In this document: one piece after another, positions 52,569 through 61,744 of the stretch
Position numbering within the stretch: the stretch's first letter is position 1
Layout of the letters: the number at the start of each line of letters is the position of its first letter
Source of the DNA: G963668345 sp965206025
Lineage (GTDB): Bacteria; Acidobacteriota; Terriglobia; Bryobacterales; UBA6623
Assembly: GCA_965206025.1 (NCBI GenBank)
Contig: CBDBIU010000005.1
Coordinates: 992,001-1,056,000 of the forward strand
Direction: 5' to 3'
DNA length: 64,000 nucleotides
The notes under the pieces: model-generated
Told to the model about the DNA's origin: nothing
Databases searched by the model: none
The model's input: the letters and a program-made list of their open reading frames with translations, nothing else
Made by a program: the position numbers and the translations under genes

Positions 52569-52735
52569 TCCGCTTTTCTCACCAGCGACCGGCAGAGGTG
52601 AAAGCAAATGCCCGCCGTCCGGGATGTAGGGGCTCGATTCATCGCGCCCGCTTGCCGACATCACTCTACGCTGGACGATGCACACAACAAGATGTACACA
52701 AACTGCTGCCGGCGTCGGTCGCCGGTCCGCGCTCT
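52566..52735 (+). repeat. Family B variant at the binding-protein stop codon
   Basis: It starts TAGTCCGCTTTTCTCACCAG. The interior is the variant seen at 41.6 kb (GATGTAGGGGCTCGATTCAT, then CGCGCCCGCTTGCCGACAT). The right end is truncated or diverged. Confidence 0.65.
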
Positions 52736-52748
52736 GCCGCGGCAAGAC

Positions 52749-53141
52749 TCACACCAGCTCAATTACCGCGCCATGGCCGCTAGAGGCGGCTAACTTGCTG
52801 TCCCGCGTAACCAGTGGAGCGCGAAGAGCCTCGGCTACTGCTACGTAAGCCGCGTCGTAGGCTGTGAGGTTGTGGCGTAGTTCCCAGATCCTGGGTAACA
52901 GTGGAAGGTGCCGATAGCGGGCCACGGGAAGATCAGCAAAAACCCGAAGCGCTTCGAGGCCGCGTCCCGGGTCGATCTCGCCCATCGCCGAGAATCTCCG
53001 CAATACCTGCGCCACCTCCAAATCGATTAGATAGGGAGCGTGAAGAGTTTCGCCCCATGCCGAGATTCGGTCTACGACCTTCGCTGCCTCTGGGGTATTG
53101 AGGAGCACCTCAAGAACCGCCGACGCATCGACGACCGTCAC
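52749..53141 (-). CDS. vapC: VapC-type PIN-domain ribonuclease toxin
   Basis: The 130-residue PIN domain carries the acidic residues in MTVVDASAVLEVLL, LIDLEVAQVLRRFS, LTAYDAAYVAVAEA and LVTRDSKLAA. These form the magnesium-dependent RNase site. Its start overlaps the antitoxin stop (ATGA). Typical targets are tRNA or rRNA. Confidence 0.9.
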   Translation of the reverse strand: MTVVDASAVLEVLLNTPEAAKVVDRISAWGETLHAPYLIDLEVAQVLRRFSAMGEIDPGRGLEALRVFADLPVARYRHLPLLPRIWELRHNLTAYDAAYVAVAEALRAPLVTRDSKLAASSGHGAVIELV

Positions 53142-53368
53142 CGGCTGTCACGCTCGTCTCGAATCGCTTCGGCCGGAGAAATACTAGGGTTCACGGGAGA
53201 GAGACCGGCGAGGCGCTCCTTCATCTCAGCGACCGTGGGCCTCTCGGCAATCAGTTCGACCTCTCGCCGTAGGTAATCCGATAGCGACATGCCTTCCATT
53301 GCCGCCCGCGCTTTGAGTTTGCGATGCAGCTTGTCGGGAACGTGACGAATCTGGACCATCTTGGACAT
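53138..53368 (-). CDS. vapB: Ribbon-helix-helix antitoxin (FitA/VapB type)
   Basis: The 76-residue product begins MSKMVQIRHVPDKLHRKLKA and continues AAMEGMSLSDYLRREVE, a FitA-like ribbon-helix-helix DNA-binding domain. The tail (SPAEAIRDERDSR) should wrap the toxin. It is translationally coupled to vapC and probably represses the pair. Confidence 0.85.
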   Translation of the reverse strand: MSKMVQIRHVPDKLHRKLKARAAMEGMSLSDYLRREVELIAERPTVAEMKERLAGLSPVNPSISPAEAIRDERDSR

Positions 53369-53413
53369 GCTTTAAGAATAGTTGCATGTGAATCACATGT
53401 CAAACATCAGCTC

Positions 53414-54400
53414 CTACTCCTCGTCGCGAACTGACTCGCAATCTCGTTGCTCCTTTTTTTTCTGTGCGATTAGGTCTTGGAGTTGGCGCGCTACTTCCTC
53501 TTCTGATGAGGCTCTCGCCCCCTTGACGGCGTCTATCGTCGCTTTGAGGTCTCTCCCTTGTGCCAAGAACAGATCGTAGAGAAGCGGGTAGTGGCGGGCG
53601 TAGGTCATATCGAAAGCGAGCCCCGCGTTGTTGTTCGCGCCCGGACACGGGTTGAACGATTTCGGCTTGGGCCTGATCGCCTTGCATTCTTGTTGAAGCG
53701 CCGCAAAGAGCGCTTTCTTCCGCGCCAAAGCAGGCTTTTCCGCTGTTTCTCCAGACCGTACGGTCCTGTACAACTCACTGAGCCGAGCGTAGTAAGCGGC
53801 AACGATTTTGGCCTTGCGCAGGAAAAGCCCCGGTTCTCGAGAAAGGTTCTTGAAGGTTTCAGACTGGCGGCTGAACTTTGTTTCCGCCAGCTCGGCCGCC
53901 GTAAGAAAACCGACTAGCGTCGCGGCTGCCTCGGCGATCGGCTCGGGCAGTTTGCGCACTTCCTTGTGGAGGTGGAAATCTTCATGAGGGACCACGACCA
54001 TGAATCGTTCGAGAGAGGTCTCCCTGAGCGAGGACGTGACCGGGGTGCTACGAGTCGCGACCGCCTCGATCGGATAGAAGAAAACGTCGTACTTGTCTTC
54101 GTCGATGCTACAACCGGTCTCGTCAGCGTTCGCGGTGCGAAGTCCTTCATAGGAAGCCGGCAGTTTCAGTTTTTCGGTGTAATAACACCGATGGTAGGCC
54201 TCGATCTGGCTTGTGGACTTCGAAAAACTCCCGGAGTCAGAGAATCCCAGCCTTTTTTCGAGGGCCTTTATCTCGATAATGATTTCCTGCCGAGGAAAGG
54301 AGGCGGGCGAGGAAGAGACACGTTTCCGCGAAGCGCACGAGAGGAGTATGAAGAAAACGAGGAGGAGAAAAATGAATCCTGGAGTTTTCTTGCCCGCCAA
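53414..54400 (-). CDS. Putative zinc metallopeptidase lipoprotein (HEDFH motif)
   Basis: A TTG at 54400 with GGAG six bases upstream places the lipoprotein signal (KKTPGFIFLLLVFFILLSC) at the N terminus; a TTG at 54436 is also possible. The central segment VVVPHEDFHLHKEVRKLPEP holds HEXXH (HEDFH), followed by EAAATLVGF, where the third ligand Glu would lie. This suggests a membrane-bound gluzincin acting in the periplasm. The rest is charged and helical. I recognise no exact family, and activity is inferred from the motif only. Confidence 0.65.
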   Translation of the reverse strand: MAGKKTPGFIFLLLVFFILLSCASRKRVSSSPASFPRQEIIIEIKALEKRLGFSDSGSFSKSTSQIEAYHRCYYTEKLKLPASYEGLRTANADETGCSIDEDKYDVFFYPIEAVATRSTPVTSSLRETSLERFMVVVPHEDFHLHKEVRKLPEPIAEAAATLVGFLTAAELAETKFSRQSETFKNLSREPGLFLRKAKIVAAYYARLSELYRTVRSGETAEKPALARKKALFAALQQECKAIRPKPKSFNPCPGANNNAGLAFDMTYARHYPLLYDLFLAQGRDLKATIDAVKGARASSEEEVARQLQDLIAQKKKEQRDCESVRDEE

Positions 54401-54488
54401 CTCTAGCTCCGCGCGGTCAGCTACCAGTTGAACCAACCCACCAAGCCAGTCGGGACCCTAACGCCGTCTCTACATCCCTTCGATCAGG

Positions 54489-55412
54489 CTACTCGCCGGT
54501 CGCTTCCAAGAATCTTTCGGCCTCAATGGCCGCCATGCAACCGGCCCCGGCCGCGGTGACCGCCTGGCGGTAGACCCGATCTTCGACGTCGCCGGCGTGG
54601 AAGCAGCCCTCTACGTTCGTTTTGGCTCCTCCCTGGGAGATGATGTACCCCTGCTGGTCGAGATCCAACTGGCCCTGAAAAATCTTAGTGTTCGGAATAT
54701 GGCCAATCGCCAGGAACAAGGCATCGGTCTTATGATCCCAACTCTTGCCGTTACCCACGCTCTTCAAACGAACGCCGGTGACCTCGCCCTTCCCGACGTC
54801 CTGGACTTCTTCGACGACCGCTCCGGTAATCCATTTGATTTTTTCGTTCTTCCGCGCGCGATCGAGCATGATCTTCGAGGCGCGAAATTCATCCCGGCGG
54901 TGCACGATCGTGACTTCGGAGGCGAATTTCGTCAAGAACGTAGACTCTTCCATGGCGGAGTCCCCTCCGCCGATGACCACAACCGGCCGGTCGCGAAAGA
55001 AGAACCCGTCGCAGGTAGCGCAAGAGCTGACGCCGTGTCCGATGAGCTTTTGCTCGGATTCCAGATTCAACCAGCGGGCCGAGGCTCCCGAGGCGACGAT
55101 CAGCGTTTTGGTTTCGACCGTTTCCTCGCCGATTCGGAGTCCGAACGGCCGCTGTGCGAGATCCGCCTTGCTCACCTGACCCGACCGGAAAACGGCGCCG
55201 AATTTTTGCGCCTGCTTTTTCATGTTCTCGACCAGGTCGGGACCCATGATCCCGTCCGGAAATCCGGGATAGTTTTCCACATCCGTGGTCAGCGACAACT
55301 GCCCACCGGCCTCGAGACCCTCGAAGACTAGCGGCTCGAGGTTCGCCCGCGCGGCATAAATCGCCGCCGTGTTCCCCGCACAGCCCGATCCAATGATGAC
55401 GACGTTTTGCAT
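54489..55412 (-). CDS. trxB: Thioredoxin reductase
   Basis: The 307-residue flavoprotein has the FAD motif VVIIGSGCAGNTAAIYAARA, the redox pair in GVSSCATCDGFFFRD, the NADPH motif VVVIGGGDSAMEESTFLT, and the C-terminal GCFHAGDVEDRVYRQAVTAA. It passes electrons from NADPH to thioredoxin in the cytoplasm. It stands alone, with a family C-like repeat upstream. Confidence 0.95.
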   Translation of the reverse strand: MQNVVIIGSGCAGNTAAIYAARANLEPLVFEGLEAGGQLSLTTDVENYPGFPDGIMGPDLVENMKKQAQKFGAVFRSGQVSKADLAQRPFGLRIGEETVETKTLIVASGASARWLNLESEQKLIGHGVSSCATCDGFFFRDRPVVVIGGGDSAMEESTFLTKFASEVTIVHRRDEFRASKIMLDRARKNEKIKWITGAVVEEVQDVGKGEVTGVRLKSVGNGKSWDHKTDALFLAIGHIPNTKIFQGQLDLDQQGYIISQGGAKTNVEGCFHAGDVEDRVYRQAVTAAGAGCMAAIEAERFLEATGE

Positions 55413-55425
55413 TCGAATCCGCCCC

Positions 55426-55545
55426 TAGCAGCCCGTGGGGGAAGTCCTTCTCCTCGAGAAATGGTGACTGAAAAGGTGTGAAAAAATCGTCGGGACAAGC
55501 AACCGGGGCTGCATTTCTTTCCCCAGCCCGCTCTTACCACGGGAT
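55426..55545 (+). repeat. Partial family C-like repeat
   Basis: The start TAGCAGCCCGTGGGGGAAGT and the end CAGCCCGCTCTTACCACGGG share the family C termini. The interior differs (GACTGAAAAGGTGTGAAAAA). Confidence 0.5.
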
Positions 55546-55923
55546 GGGTGAAGTAAATTCCATTGTACACAGCGCTCTGTGGTTGGAAGGCCGCGGCGGC
55601 GCTTGCATACGGGCCTGCGCCCTGAGGGCCGCGGTCTCGACTACACCCCTTCGGCCCGCGACTCAGGTTAGACATTCTCGTCCTCAAAGCCGGCCCGACC
55701 GGGTCAAGCAGAGCCGCGGGCGCAAGCCCACGGTCAAGATTGCCATTGCGTTGGGGAACGCGAAATGAGGCTGAAATGATTGTTTCACGGCTTCCTGCCA
55801 CCATTTCCGAAGGAGAAGGACCTTCCCCACGGCCTGCCAAGCCAGTTCGAGCAGGTCGCCCGGGGAGGGTGTAACATTGGACTGTGCCAGGAGAGAACCG
55901 CCACCGTTTGGGCTGGACGAGAA
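55546..55923. other. Spacer and possible leader of the cytochrome-c/PSD1 gene
   Basis: It contains the GC repeat GAGCCGCGGGCGCAAGCCCA near 55717. No separate gene is supported. The coding frame of the next gene is open back to 55780, but that part is poorly conserved-looking and I treat it as leader. Confidence 0.35.
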
Positions 55924-58518
55924 ATGGGTAAGGGTTCGCTACGTGCAGTTTTCGGGGTGCTGCTCGCGCCGCTCGCAGCGAGCGCCGCCGTGACGGATTT
56001 CGACCGGGATATCCGGCCGATTTTCGAACAGCGCTGTTACGTCTGCCACCGTGGAGAGGCAGCACAAGGCGAGTTTCGCCTGGAGAGCAGGGACCACGCA
56101 TTTCGCGGCGGCGGGTCGGGCGTGCCCGCTATCGTCCCCGGAGACAGCGGCGGCAGCCTTCTCTATAGGTATGTAGCGGGTCTCGACGGCAAGATTCTGA
56201 TGCCGCCCGTCGGACCACGCTTGACCGGCGAGCAGATCGAGCAGATCCGCAAGTGGATCGACGAAGGCGCCCCGTGGCCCGAGGAAAACGCGGTCGAGAC
56301 CGCCGGTCACGAGCCTTCGAAGTTCGAACAAGCTCGGGACCACTGGGCCTTCCAGCCGCGCGCGAAGCCTTCCCCTCCGGTGGTCAAGGACCCGGCCTTG
56401 GCCCGCCGGGTACGCAATCCGATTGATGCGTTCATTCTTACGAAGCTCGAAGCCTGCGGTTGGAAGCCGTCGCCGCCCGCGCGCCCCTATCAGTTATTGC
56501 GCCGCGTTCACCTGGATCTGACCGGGTTGCCTCCGAGCCTTGACGAACAAGAAGCGTTCCTTCGAGATCCCACTCCCGAATCGCTCGATCGGGTGATCGA
56601 CGATCTTCTCTCGCGCCGGACCTACGGCGAACGGTGGGCCCGTCACTGGCTGGACCTCGTGCGCTACGCGGAAACGAACGGCTATGAGCGCGATCCGATC
56701 AAGCCCAACGTATGGCGCTACCGCGACTACGTGATCCGGTCCTTGAATCAGGACAAGCCGTTCGATCGGTTCGCGATCGAGCAGATTGCCGGGGATGAAC
56801 TTCCCGACGTCTCAGCGGAAACCCTCATCGCCACCGGCTTTCATCGGCTTGGGCCCTGGGATGACGAGCCCGCCGACCCGCTAACCGATCGCTACGACCA
56901 GCTCGATGACCTGGTGCGCACGATCTCGGAAGTGTTTCTCGCTCAGACGATCGGCTGCGCGCGCTGCCATAACCACAAATTCGAACCCTTCACCGCGCGC
57001 GATTACTACAGCATGGCGGCGATCTTCGACCCACTCACGCGCCCGCGAAAGGGACGCACGGAGCTGCTCCGCCCCATCGGGGGGCGGCCTGAACTGGATG
57101 CTTACGACGCGCGCGACCGGAAAATCGAGGCCCTTGAGTGGAAGATCGCGGCCATCCGCGACAGGGTCCAAGCCGAGCTTCTTGCGACCGGCCGGAGTAG
57201 CCTGCCCGCTAGAGCCGTGAAGGCGTTTCAGACACCCCAAGTCGAGCGGGATCAGGTCCAGCAGTCGCTGGTCAGGGAGTTTTCCGAAACGCTCGCCGCC
57301 GAGGTTCGGGATGCGATGCCGTCCGGTGCCGGGGGCGCGGTCCTGGACCTCGAAGAGGAGATTTGCGAGCTTCGTGAGCGAACGCCAAGCTGGGACCTTG
57401 CCTACATCTTGCATGAGCCGCCGACCAAGCCTTCGCCGGCGTTCCTGTTGATTCGCGGTAAGGCGGCCAATCCCGGGCCGGAGGTGTTGCCCGCCGTTCC
57501 CGCTGTCTTGTCGGATAGCGCAGCGGCATTTCCCGACTGGGCGGAATCGAACCGCACCAGCCTTCGCCGCTTGGCCCTCGCCCGCTGGATCGCCAACCCC
57601 GCTAATCCTCTCACAGCGCGCGTGATCGTCAACCGCGTCTGGCAGTTTCACTTCGGCGAAGGCATCGTCAGAACAGCGAGCGACTTCGGCCTGATGGGCG
57701 AGCCGCCGACCCACCCCCGCCTCCTCGACTGGCTGGCGAGCCGGTTTGTCGATCGCGGCTGGTCGCTCAAGAAACTCCACCGGCTCATCATGACAAGCGA
57801 CACCTATCGGATGAGCAAGGAATGGAACCCGGCTTACGGGGCCCAGGACCCGGAGAACCGACTGTTTTGGCGCGTCCCTTATCGCCGGCTCGAGGTGGAG
57901 GCGATCCGCGACTCGATGCTGGCGGTCAGTGGACACCTCAACCCTCAAATGTACGGGCCCAGCATGTACCCCTACGTTCCCCCGGCCGCGCTCGAGGGGT
58001 CGAGCGATCCCGACAAAATCTGGAGGCCCTTTGACGAGACCGACGCCTCCCGCCGCACGATCTACGCTTTCGTGAAACGCTCGATGATCGTGCCCATGCT
58101 CGAAGTGCTCGATCTGTGCGATACAACAAAGTCCTCGGCTAAACGCATCAACACCGCCGTCCCAACCCAGGCGTTGACGCTCTTCAACGGCGAGTTCGTG
58201 AACCGCCAGGCGCGCCACCTGGCCACGCGGCTGATAAGGGAAGCGGGACCCGATCGGGGCGATCAAATCGAACGCGCTTATCGGCTCGCATTCGCCAGAC
58301 CCCCGACCGAGGACGAGCAGAAATCTCTGCTCGCCTTTCTGCGCGAAGAAGCAGAGCGCTCCGCCACCGAATCGAGCGCCGACCCCAGCCCTGGCGCCGC
58401 CGCCGGGAGCAGCGCCGTTACGGACCCCGAACGCACCCATCGGGAAGCGGAAGAGCAGGCGCTCGTCCAGCTATGCCGCATCATTCTCAATACGAATGAG
58501 TTTGTGTATGCGGACTAG
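55924..58518 (+). CDS. Cytochrome-c/DUF1549/DUF1553 (PSD1) domain protein
   Basis: The start at MGKGSLRAVFGVLLAPLAAS gives a signal peptide and 864 residues. A PSCyt1-type haem-c domain follows (IRPIFEQRCYVCHRGEAAQG, with CXXCH). Next come DUF1549 (NPIDAFILTKLEACGWKPSP, then TYGERWARHWLDLVRYAETN) and DUF1553 (RRLALARWIANPANPLTARV, later NTAVPTQALTLFNGEFVNRQ). A second CXXCH (CARCHN) lies near residue 345. Such large secreted cytochrome proteins are abundant in Planctomycetes and Solibacter-like Acidobacteria. They usually sit next to a DUF1501 gene, which is absent here. The role, perhaps oxidation linked to polysaccharide use, is unproven. Confidence 0.92.
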   Translation: MGKGSLRAVFGVLLAPLAASAAVTDFDRDIRPIFEQRCYVCHRGEAAQGEFRLESRDHAFRGGGSGVPAIVPGDSGGSLLYRYVAGLDGKILMPPVGPRLTGEQIEQIRKWIDEGAPWPEENAVETAGHEPSKFEQARDHWAFQPRAKPSPPVVKDPALARRVRNPIDAFILTKLEACGWKPSPPARPYQLLRRVHLDLTGLPPSLDEQEAFLRDPTPESLDRVIDDLLSRRTYGERWARHWLDLVRYAETNGYERDPIKPNVWRYRDYVIRSLNQDKPFDRFAIEQIAGDELPDVSAETLIATGFHRLGPWDDEPADPLTDRYDQLDDLVRTISEVFLAQTIGCARCHNHKFEPFTARDYYSMAAIFDPLTRPRKGRTELLRPIGGRPELDAYDARDRKIEALEWKIAAIRDRVQAELLATGRSSLPARAVKAFQTPQVERDQVQQSLVREFSETLAAEVRDAMPSGAGGAVLDLEEEICELRERTPSWDLAYILHEPPTKPSPAFLLIRGKAANPGPEVLPAVPAVLSDSAAAFPDWAESNRTSLRRLALARWIANPANPLTARVIVNRVWQFHFGEGIVRTASDFGLMGEPPTHPRLLDWLASRFVDRGWSLKKLHRLIMTSDTYRMSKEWNPAYGAQDPENRLFWRVPYRRLEVEAIRDSMLAVSGHLNPQMYGPSMYPYVPPAALEGSSDPDKIWRPFDETDASRRTIYAFVKRSMIVPMLEVLDLCDTTKSSAKRINTAVPTQALTLFNGEFVNRQARHLATRLIREAGPDRGDQIERAYRLAFARPPTEDEQKSLLAFLREEAERSATESSADPSPGAAAGSSAVTDPERTHREAEEQALVQLCRIILNTNEFVYAD

Positions 58519-58827
58519 CCCTCCGACCTTCTCCGCTCCCGAGACGGTGTTGGCTCTCAGTACGAAAACCCAACTGGAGCGAATACCCGGCGGCAGCGGT
58601 CTGCCGTAGAGCGATAGTTCTACCGGTTGCCAGACGAGAATCGCAGCCGAGTCGGCGGCCTGGCGATCCTCCAGCCGCCGGGCGATGGCATCGAGTTCGC
58701 GGAGCACAGGTTCCGCGCGGACCACACTATCGAGAACGTTAAGCGTTTCTCGTTCCCGTTTGCCAATAGGGGTCATCAGTCTCGTAGCGCACCGATCGAA
58801 GACGCCCGCAGCTGTTTCAAGATTCAA
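58471..58827 (-). CDS. Hypothetical protein overlapping the PSD1 gene end
   Basis: A TTG start with GAGG upstream gives 118 residues; an ATG at 58776 is the alternative. The product is mixed (TLNVLDSVVRAEPVLRELDA, then AAILVWQPVELSLYGRPLPP), with no family I know. Its 3' end overlaps the PSD1 gene by 48 bp on the opposite strand. Confidence 0.45.
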   Translation of the reverse strand: MNLETAAGVFDRCATRLMTPIGKRERETLNVLDSVVRAEPVLRELDAIARRLEDRQAADSAAILVWQPVELSLYGRPLPPGIRSSWVFVLRANTVSGAEKVGGLVRIHKLIRIENDAA

Positions 58828-58865
58828 ATCCTTGCCTCAGCCCGGAGCACTGCGCCGTCCGGCGC

Positions 58866-60095
58866 CTAGTAACTCATCCCGCAGCCGAGCAACTCATCCG
58901 ACGGGAATTTGGTGATGATTTCGACGCCGTCGGTCTTGATCACGATTTCATCCTCGATGCGAGCTCCGTGGTAGCCTTCGCCTTCATAGGTCTCGACGGC
59001 AAAGACCATGCCGGGTTCGATTTCGACGGGATGGTCCAGGCTGTAGAGGCGGGAGATGATGGGAAACTCCCACAGACCGACACCGATGCCGTGGCCGAAC
59101 GCCAAGCCGAAGGCTTCCTCCTCGGTCTTGAAACCCCAGTGGTCGGCGGTGGGCCAGGCGCCGGCGATGTCTTTGGTAGAGGCTCCGGGTTGTACCTGTT
59201 CGATCCCCGCTTGTTGCATGTCCCAGCACCGTTGGTAGATGTCCTTCTGCTTTGAGGAGGGTTTGCCACAGCAGAAACAGCGGTAGTAGCAAGTGTGGTA
59301 GCCGTTGAACAGGAGGACGATATCGACGAACACGAGATCGCCCGGCTGAATTAGGCGGTCGGAGCTGAGGTGAGGATGGGGGTGCGTGCGGTTTCCGCTG
59401 GTTACCTGGACGTTATGAACCCATTGTGCTCCCAGACGATGCATGATCGCCGAGGCCGCGGCCTGGATGTCGGTTTCCTTGGCTCCGGGCTCGATGGTCT
59501 GCGCGATACGGTGATGAGCTGCGTCGGCAATGGCGGCGGCATGCTTGAGACAGGCGACTTCATCTTCATTTTTGATCGAGCGGGAATGTTGCATCACGGC
59601 CTGCCCATCGGCGATGCGGAAGCCTTGTTCGTTAAGGGAAACGATCAGTTGCGACTCCATCACGTCCACGCCGATCGGGTCGTCGCGCTTGATGCCGTGC
59701 TCTTCGAGCACCATGTCCAGGTCCTTGATGAAGTTGTTGTAGCAACCCCAGTCCAAGGGCAGCGCGCCGTACATGGTGGAGTGCGCCGGAAACGCGCGGT
59801 CCTTGATCCAGGGGCAGTTCAGCTTTTCCGCCGCTACTTCCGACCCGAAGCCGAAGATGTACGGTTTTCCGCCGCGCGGGACGATCGCATAGCGGGCCAT
59901 GTTATCCACCTCGGGCGAGGCCACGGCCGTTGAGGTGGCGTAGCGCTTGTTGCCCGTCTCGAAAAGCACGAGACAACTGATATCGAACTTGTCCATGTAC
60001 TGCTGGATGCGGGCTTCCCGATGATTGCGCATGCGGTCGAAATCGATTCGCTGCTCATAATCGACTTGCATCATGCCCTGTGTGCCGTATCGCAT
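58866..60095 (-). CDS. M24-family (pita-bread) hydrolase/lyase with an altered metal site
   Basis: The 409-residue product has an N-terminal creatinase-like domain and a C-terminal M24 domain. Of the usual five metal ligands, I see Asp in GDLVFVDIVLLFNGYHTCYY, His in FGHGIGVGLWEFPI, Glu in MVFAVETYEGEG and Glu in ARIEDEIVIKTDG. The second Asp (normally in SDXTR) is replaced, since the segment reads TCYYR. The family includes aminopeptidase P, creatinase, ectoine hydrolase and the DMSP lyase DddP. The changed site argues against a plain aminopeptidase. An SDR gene lies upstream on the same strand. Confidence 0.75.
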   Translation of the reverse strand: MRYGTQGMMQVDYEQRIDFDRMRNHREARIQQYMDKFDISCLVLFETGNKRYATSTAVASPEVDNMARYAIVPRGGKPYIFGFGSEVAAEKLNCPWIKDRAFPAHSTMYGALPLDWGCYNNFIKDLDMVLEEHGIKRDDPIGVDVMESQLIVSLNEQGFRIADGQAVMQHSRSIKNEDEVACLKHAAAIADAAHHRIAQTIEPGAKETDIQAAASAIMHRLGAQWVHNVQVTSGNRTHPHPHLSSDRLIQPGDLVFVDIVLLFNGYHTCYYRCFCCGKPSSKQKDIYQRCWDMQQAGIEQVQPGASTKDIAGAWPTADHWGFKTEEEAFGLAFGHGIGVGLWEFPIISRLYSLDHPVEIEPGMVFAVETYEGEGYHGARIEDEIVIKTDGVEIITKFPSDELLGCGMSY

Positions 60096-60228
60096 TTTTC
60101 TACTCTCCAGAATCGAAATTTTGCTGCGGACCTCTCGTTTTACCGAACGCGAGATCGGAAAGAGCCGGCCCGGCCAGCTGTTGTCTCAGTTTCCGGCGCG
60201 GCAGGGCGGGCCATCCGAGGAGGCTAGC

Positions 60229-61026
60229 TCACCACCCCGGCAGGTGCCCCATGACGTATTGGTCAAAGTCGACGAGGGACCCGGTCATGATCTCGGCGGC
60301 ATCGCTCAGCAGATAACCCGTGATTCCGGCAATGTCGCTGGGGCGCGAAAGTCGCCCCAACGGCATCTTGGCGTCGGCGAGTTCGAGCCAATTCTCGGGT
60401 TGTCCCTCCCCCCTCTGTATGACGTCCTCGGCGGGAGTGGCGGTCCAGCCGATGTTCAGCCCGTTTACCCGAATACGGTCAGGGCGAAGCCCGACGGCCG
60501 CGTTTTTGGTCAGTGTCGCTAGAGCGCCCTTCGAGACGCTGTAGGGCATCAGATGAGTTTGCCCACAGTAGGAGACCATGCTGAGAATATTGACGATGCT
60601 CCCGCCGCGCTTCTCGCGCTTCATGACGCGGGCGGCCTCCTGTATCAAAATGAACGGCGCTCGCACGTTGGTCGCCATAATCTTGTCCCAAAACTCCACC
60701 GACGTGTTATCCAGCGTTCCCCGGTTGGTGTTCGCGGCGGCGTTGACCAATCCATCGAGTCGGCCGAATTCCTCGTCGCAGCGAGGGATGATCCGACGGC
60801 AGTCCTCGACCCGCTCCAAGTCGCCGGGCACGAAAATGGCTCGCGACCCGGCCTTGGCGAGGTCGGCGGCCACCGCCTGCCCGCGTTTCTCGTTTCTGCC
60901 ACAGACCACCAAACCGGCGGCGCCGAGGTCCGCCAGATGACGGGCAATCCCTTCGCCAAGGCCCTGCGTGCCGCCGGTGATGATGATGACTTTGCCGTCG
61001 AGTCTATGCATGGCCGTATCCGCCAT
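60229..61026 (-). CDS. Short-chain dehydrogenase/reductase
   Basis: Starting at MADTAMHRLDGKVIIITGGT after GGGAGGG gives 265 residues. The cofactor motif is TGGTQGLGEGIARHLADLGA, LVNAAANTNRG is the NNAG-type segment, and the catalytic YXXXK is in MPYSVSKGALATLTKNAA. It reduces or oxidises an unknown carbonyl or alcohol with NAD(P)H. It lies 133 bases upstream of the M24 gene and may share its pathway. Confidence 0.9.
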   Translation of the reverse strand: MADTAMHRLDGKVIIITGGTQGLGEGIARHLADLGAAGLVVCGRNEKRGQAVAADLAKAGSRAIFVPGDLERVEDCRRIIPRCDEEFGRLDGLVNAAANTNRGTLDNTSVEFWDKIMATNVRAPFILIQEAARVMKREKRGGSIVNILSMVSYCGQTHLMPYSVSKGALATLTKNAAVGLRPDRIRVNGLNIGWTATPAEDVIQRGEGQPENWLELADAKMPLGRLSRPSDIAGITGYLLSDAAEIMTGSLVDFDQYVMGHLPGW

Positions 61027-61196
61027 TTGTTTCCCTCCCTCGCGGTGCGTGGTGAAACTCCATCGAAGGCTGAGCAAGCTTCAGCCGGTCATTTGCATTT
61101 CTGGCCGGCAGAAGTGCCGGCGGGTAGTTCCATGACGTGACCAGGATATAGCTAACAGTTTATGCCAAGCAGATAACCCCGCGGACGAAAGTGTTG

Positions 61197-61353
61197 CCTA
61201 TCAGCCCGTGGCAAAAGTAAACGTCGCAAAAAATCGGGTACCACCAGCCAATTCGCTTCAGGTTAAGTGCTCCGGTTCGAGGGCCATGATGGGAGCGAAT
61301 CGGTGGCAGTCCCCATTTCTCTCCCGCACGACTTTCGCCGCGGGCTGATAGGG
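61197..61353 (-). repeat. Family C repeat, full-length copy
   Basis: The ends are mirrors: CCTATCAGCCCGTGGCAAAA at the left and CGCGGGCTGATAGG at the right. The interior is the family C core in inverted orientation (CAGCCAATTCGCTTCAGG, then GAATCGGTGGCAGTCC). This copy defines the element at about 155 bp. Confidence 0.75.
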
Positions 61354-61744
61354 CTTCCTGGGTCAAGTTGCGATTCTGTGAATCTTGCCCCAGTTACCTG
61401 ATTCTCTTCGGGCCTTCGATCAAGTGCAGCTCACCAAGGCGAGTAGGATACTCAAGACGTTCTCGGATCAAATGCTTACGCTCGCGGATGCTCATGGTCT
61501 TTCGATCATGAAAGAGCGCCGCATCAAGGCTTGCCGGTCAACCGATCGTCACCTAAGCCTCACGGGAGTTTCGCTGGTCTGCTGAAGTCCCCTCCTGCCC
61601 CGGTGTTGCCCGCCACCCGCTGAAACGGTACCACGTTACCCTTGGCAAACTGTGTTTGCCGAAGCAACCTGGCGGCGATTCATCGCGCCCGGCCCGCGGA
61701 GTTGCCCGAAATCGAAGGAGGCGAATTTTGGGACGATCCGCCCG
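61354..61744. other. Spacer without supported gene
   Basis: A 66-codon frame (61385-61585) has no good start or family. Near 61677 a piece (GATTCATCGCGCCCGGCCCG) recalls the variant repeat interior seen at 41.6 and 52.6 kb. Confidence 0.35.

Noticed and set aside
56881..58440. A 519-codon frame on the minus strand inside the cytochrome-c/PSD1 gene
   Set aside because: It is the antisense shadow of a long GC-rich gene with clear domains on the plus strand.
61385..61585. A 66-codon frame before aroA
   Set aside because: There is no ribosome site and no recognisable family, and it sits in repeat-rich spacer.
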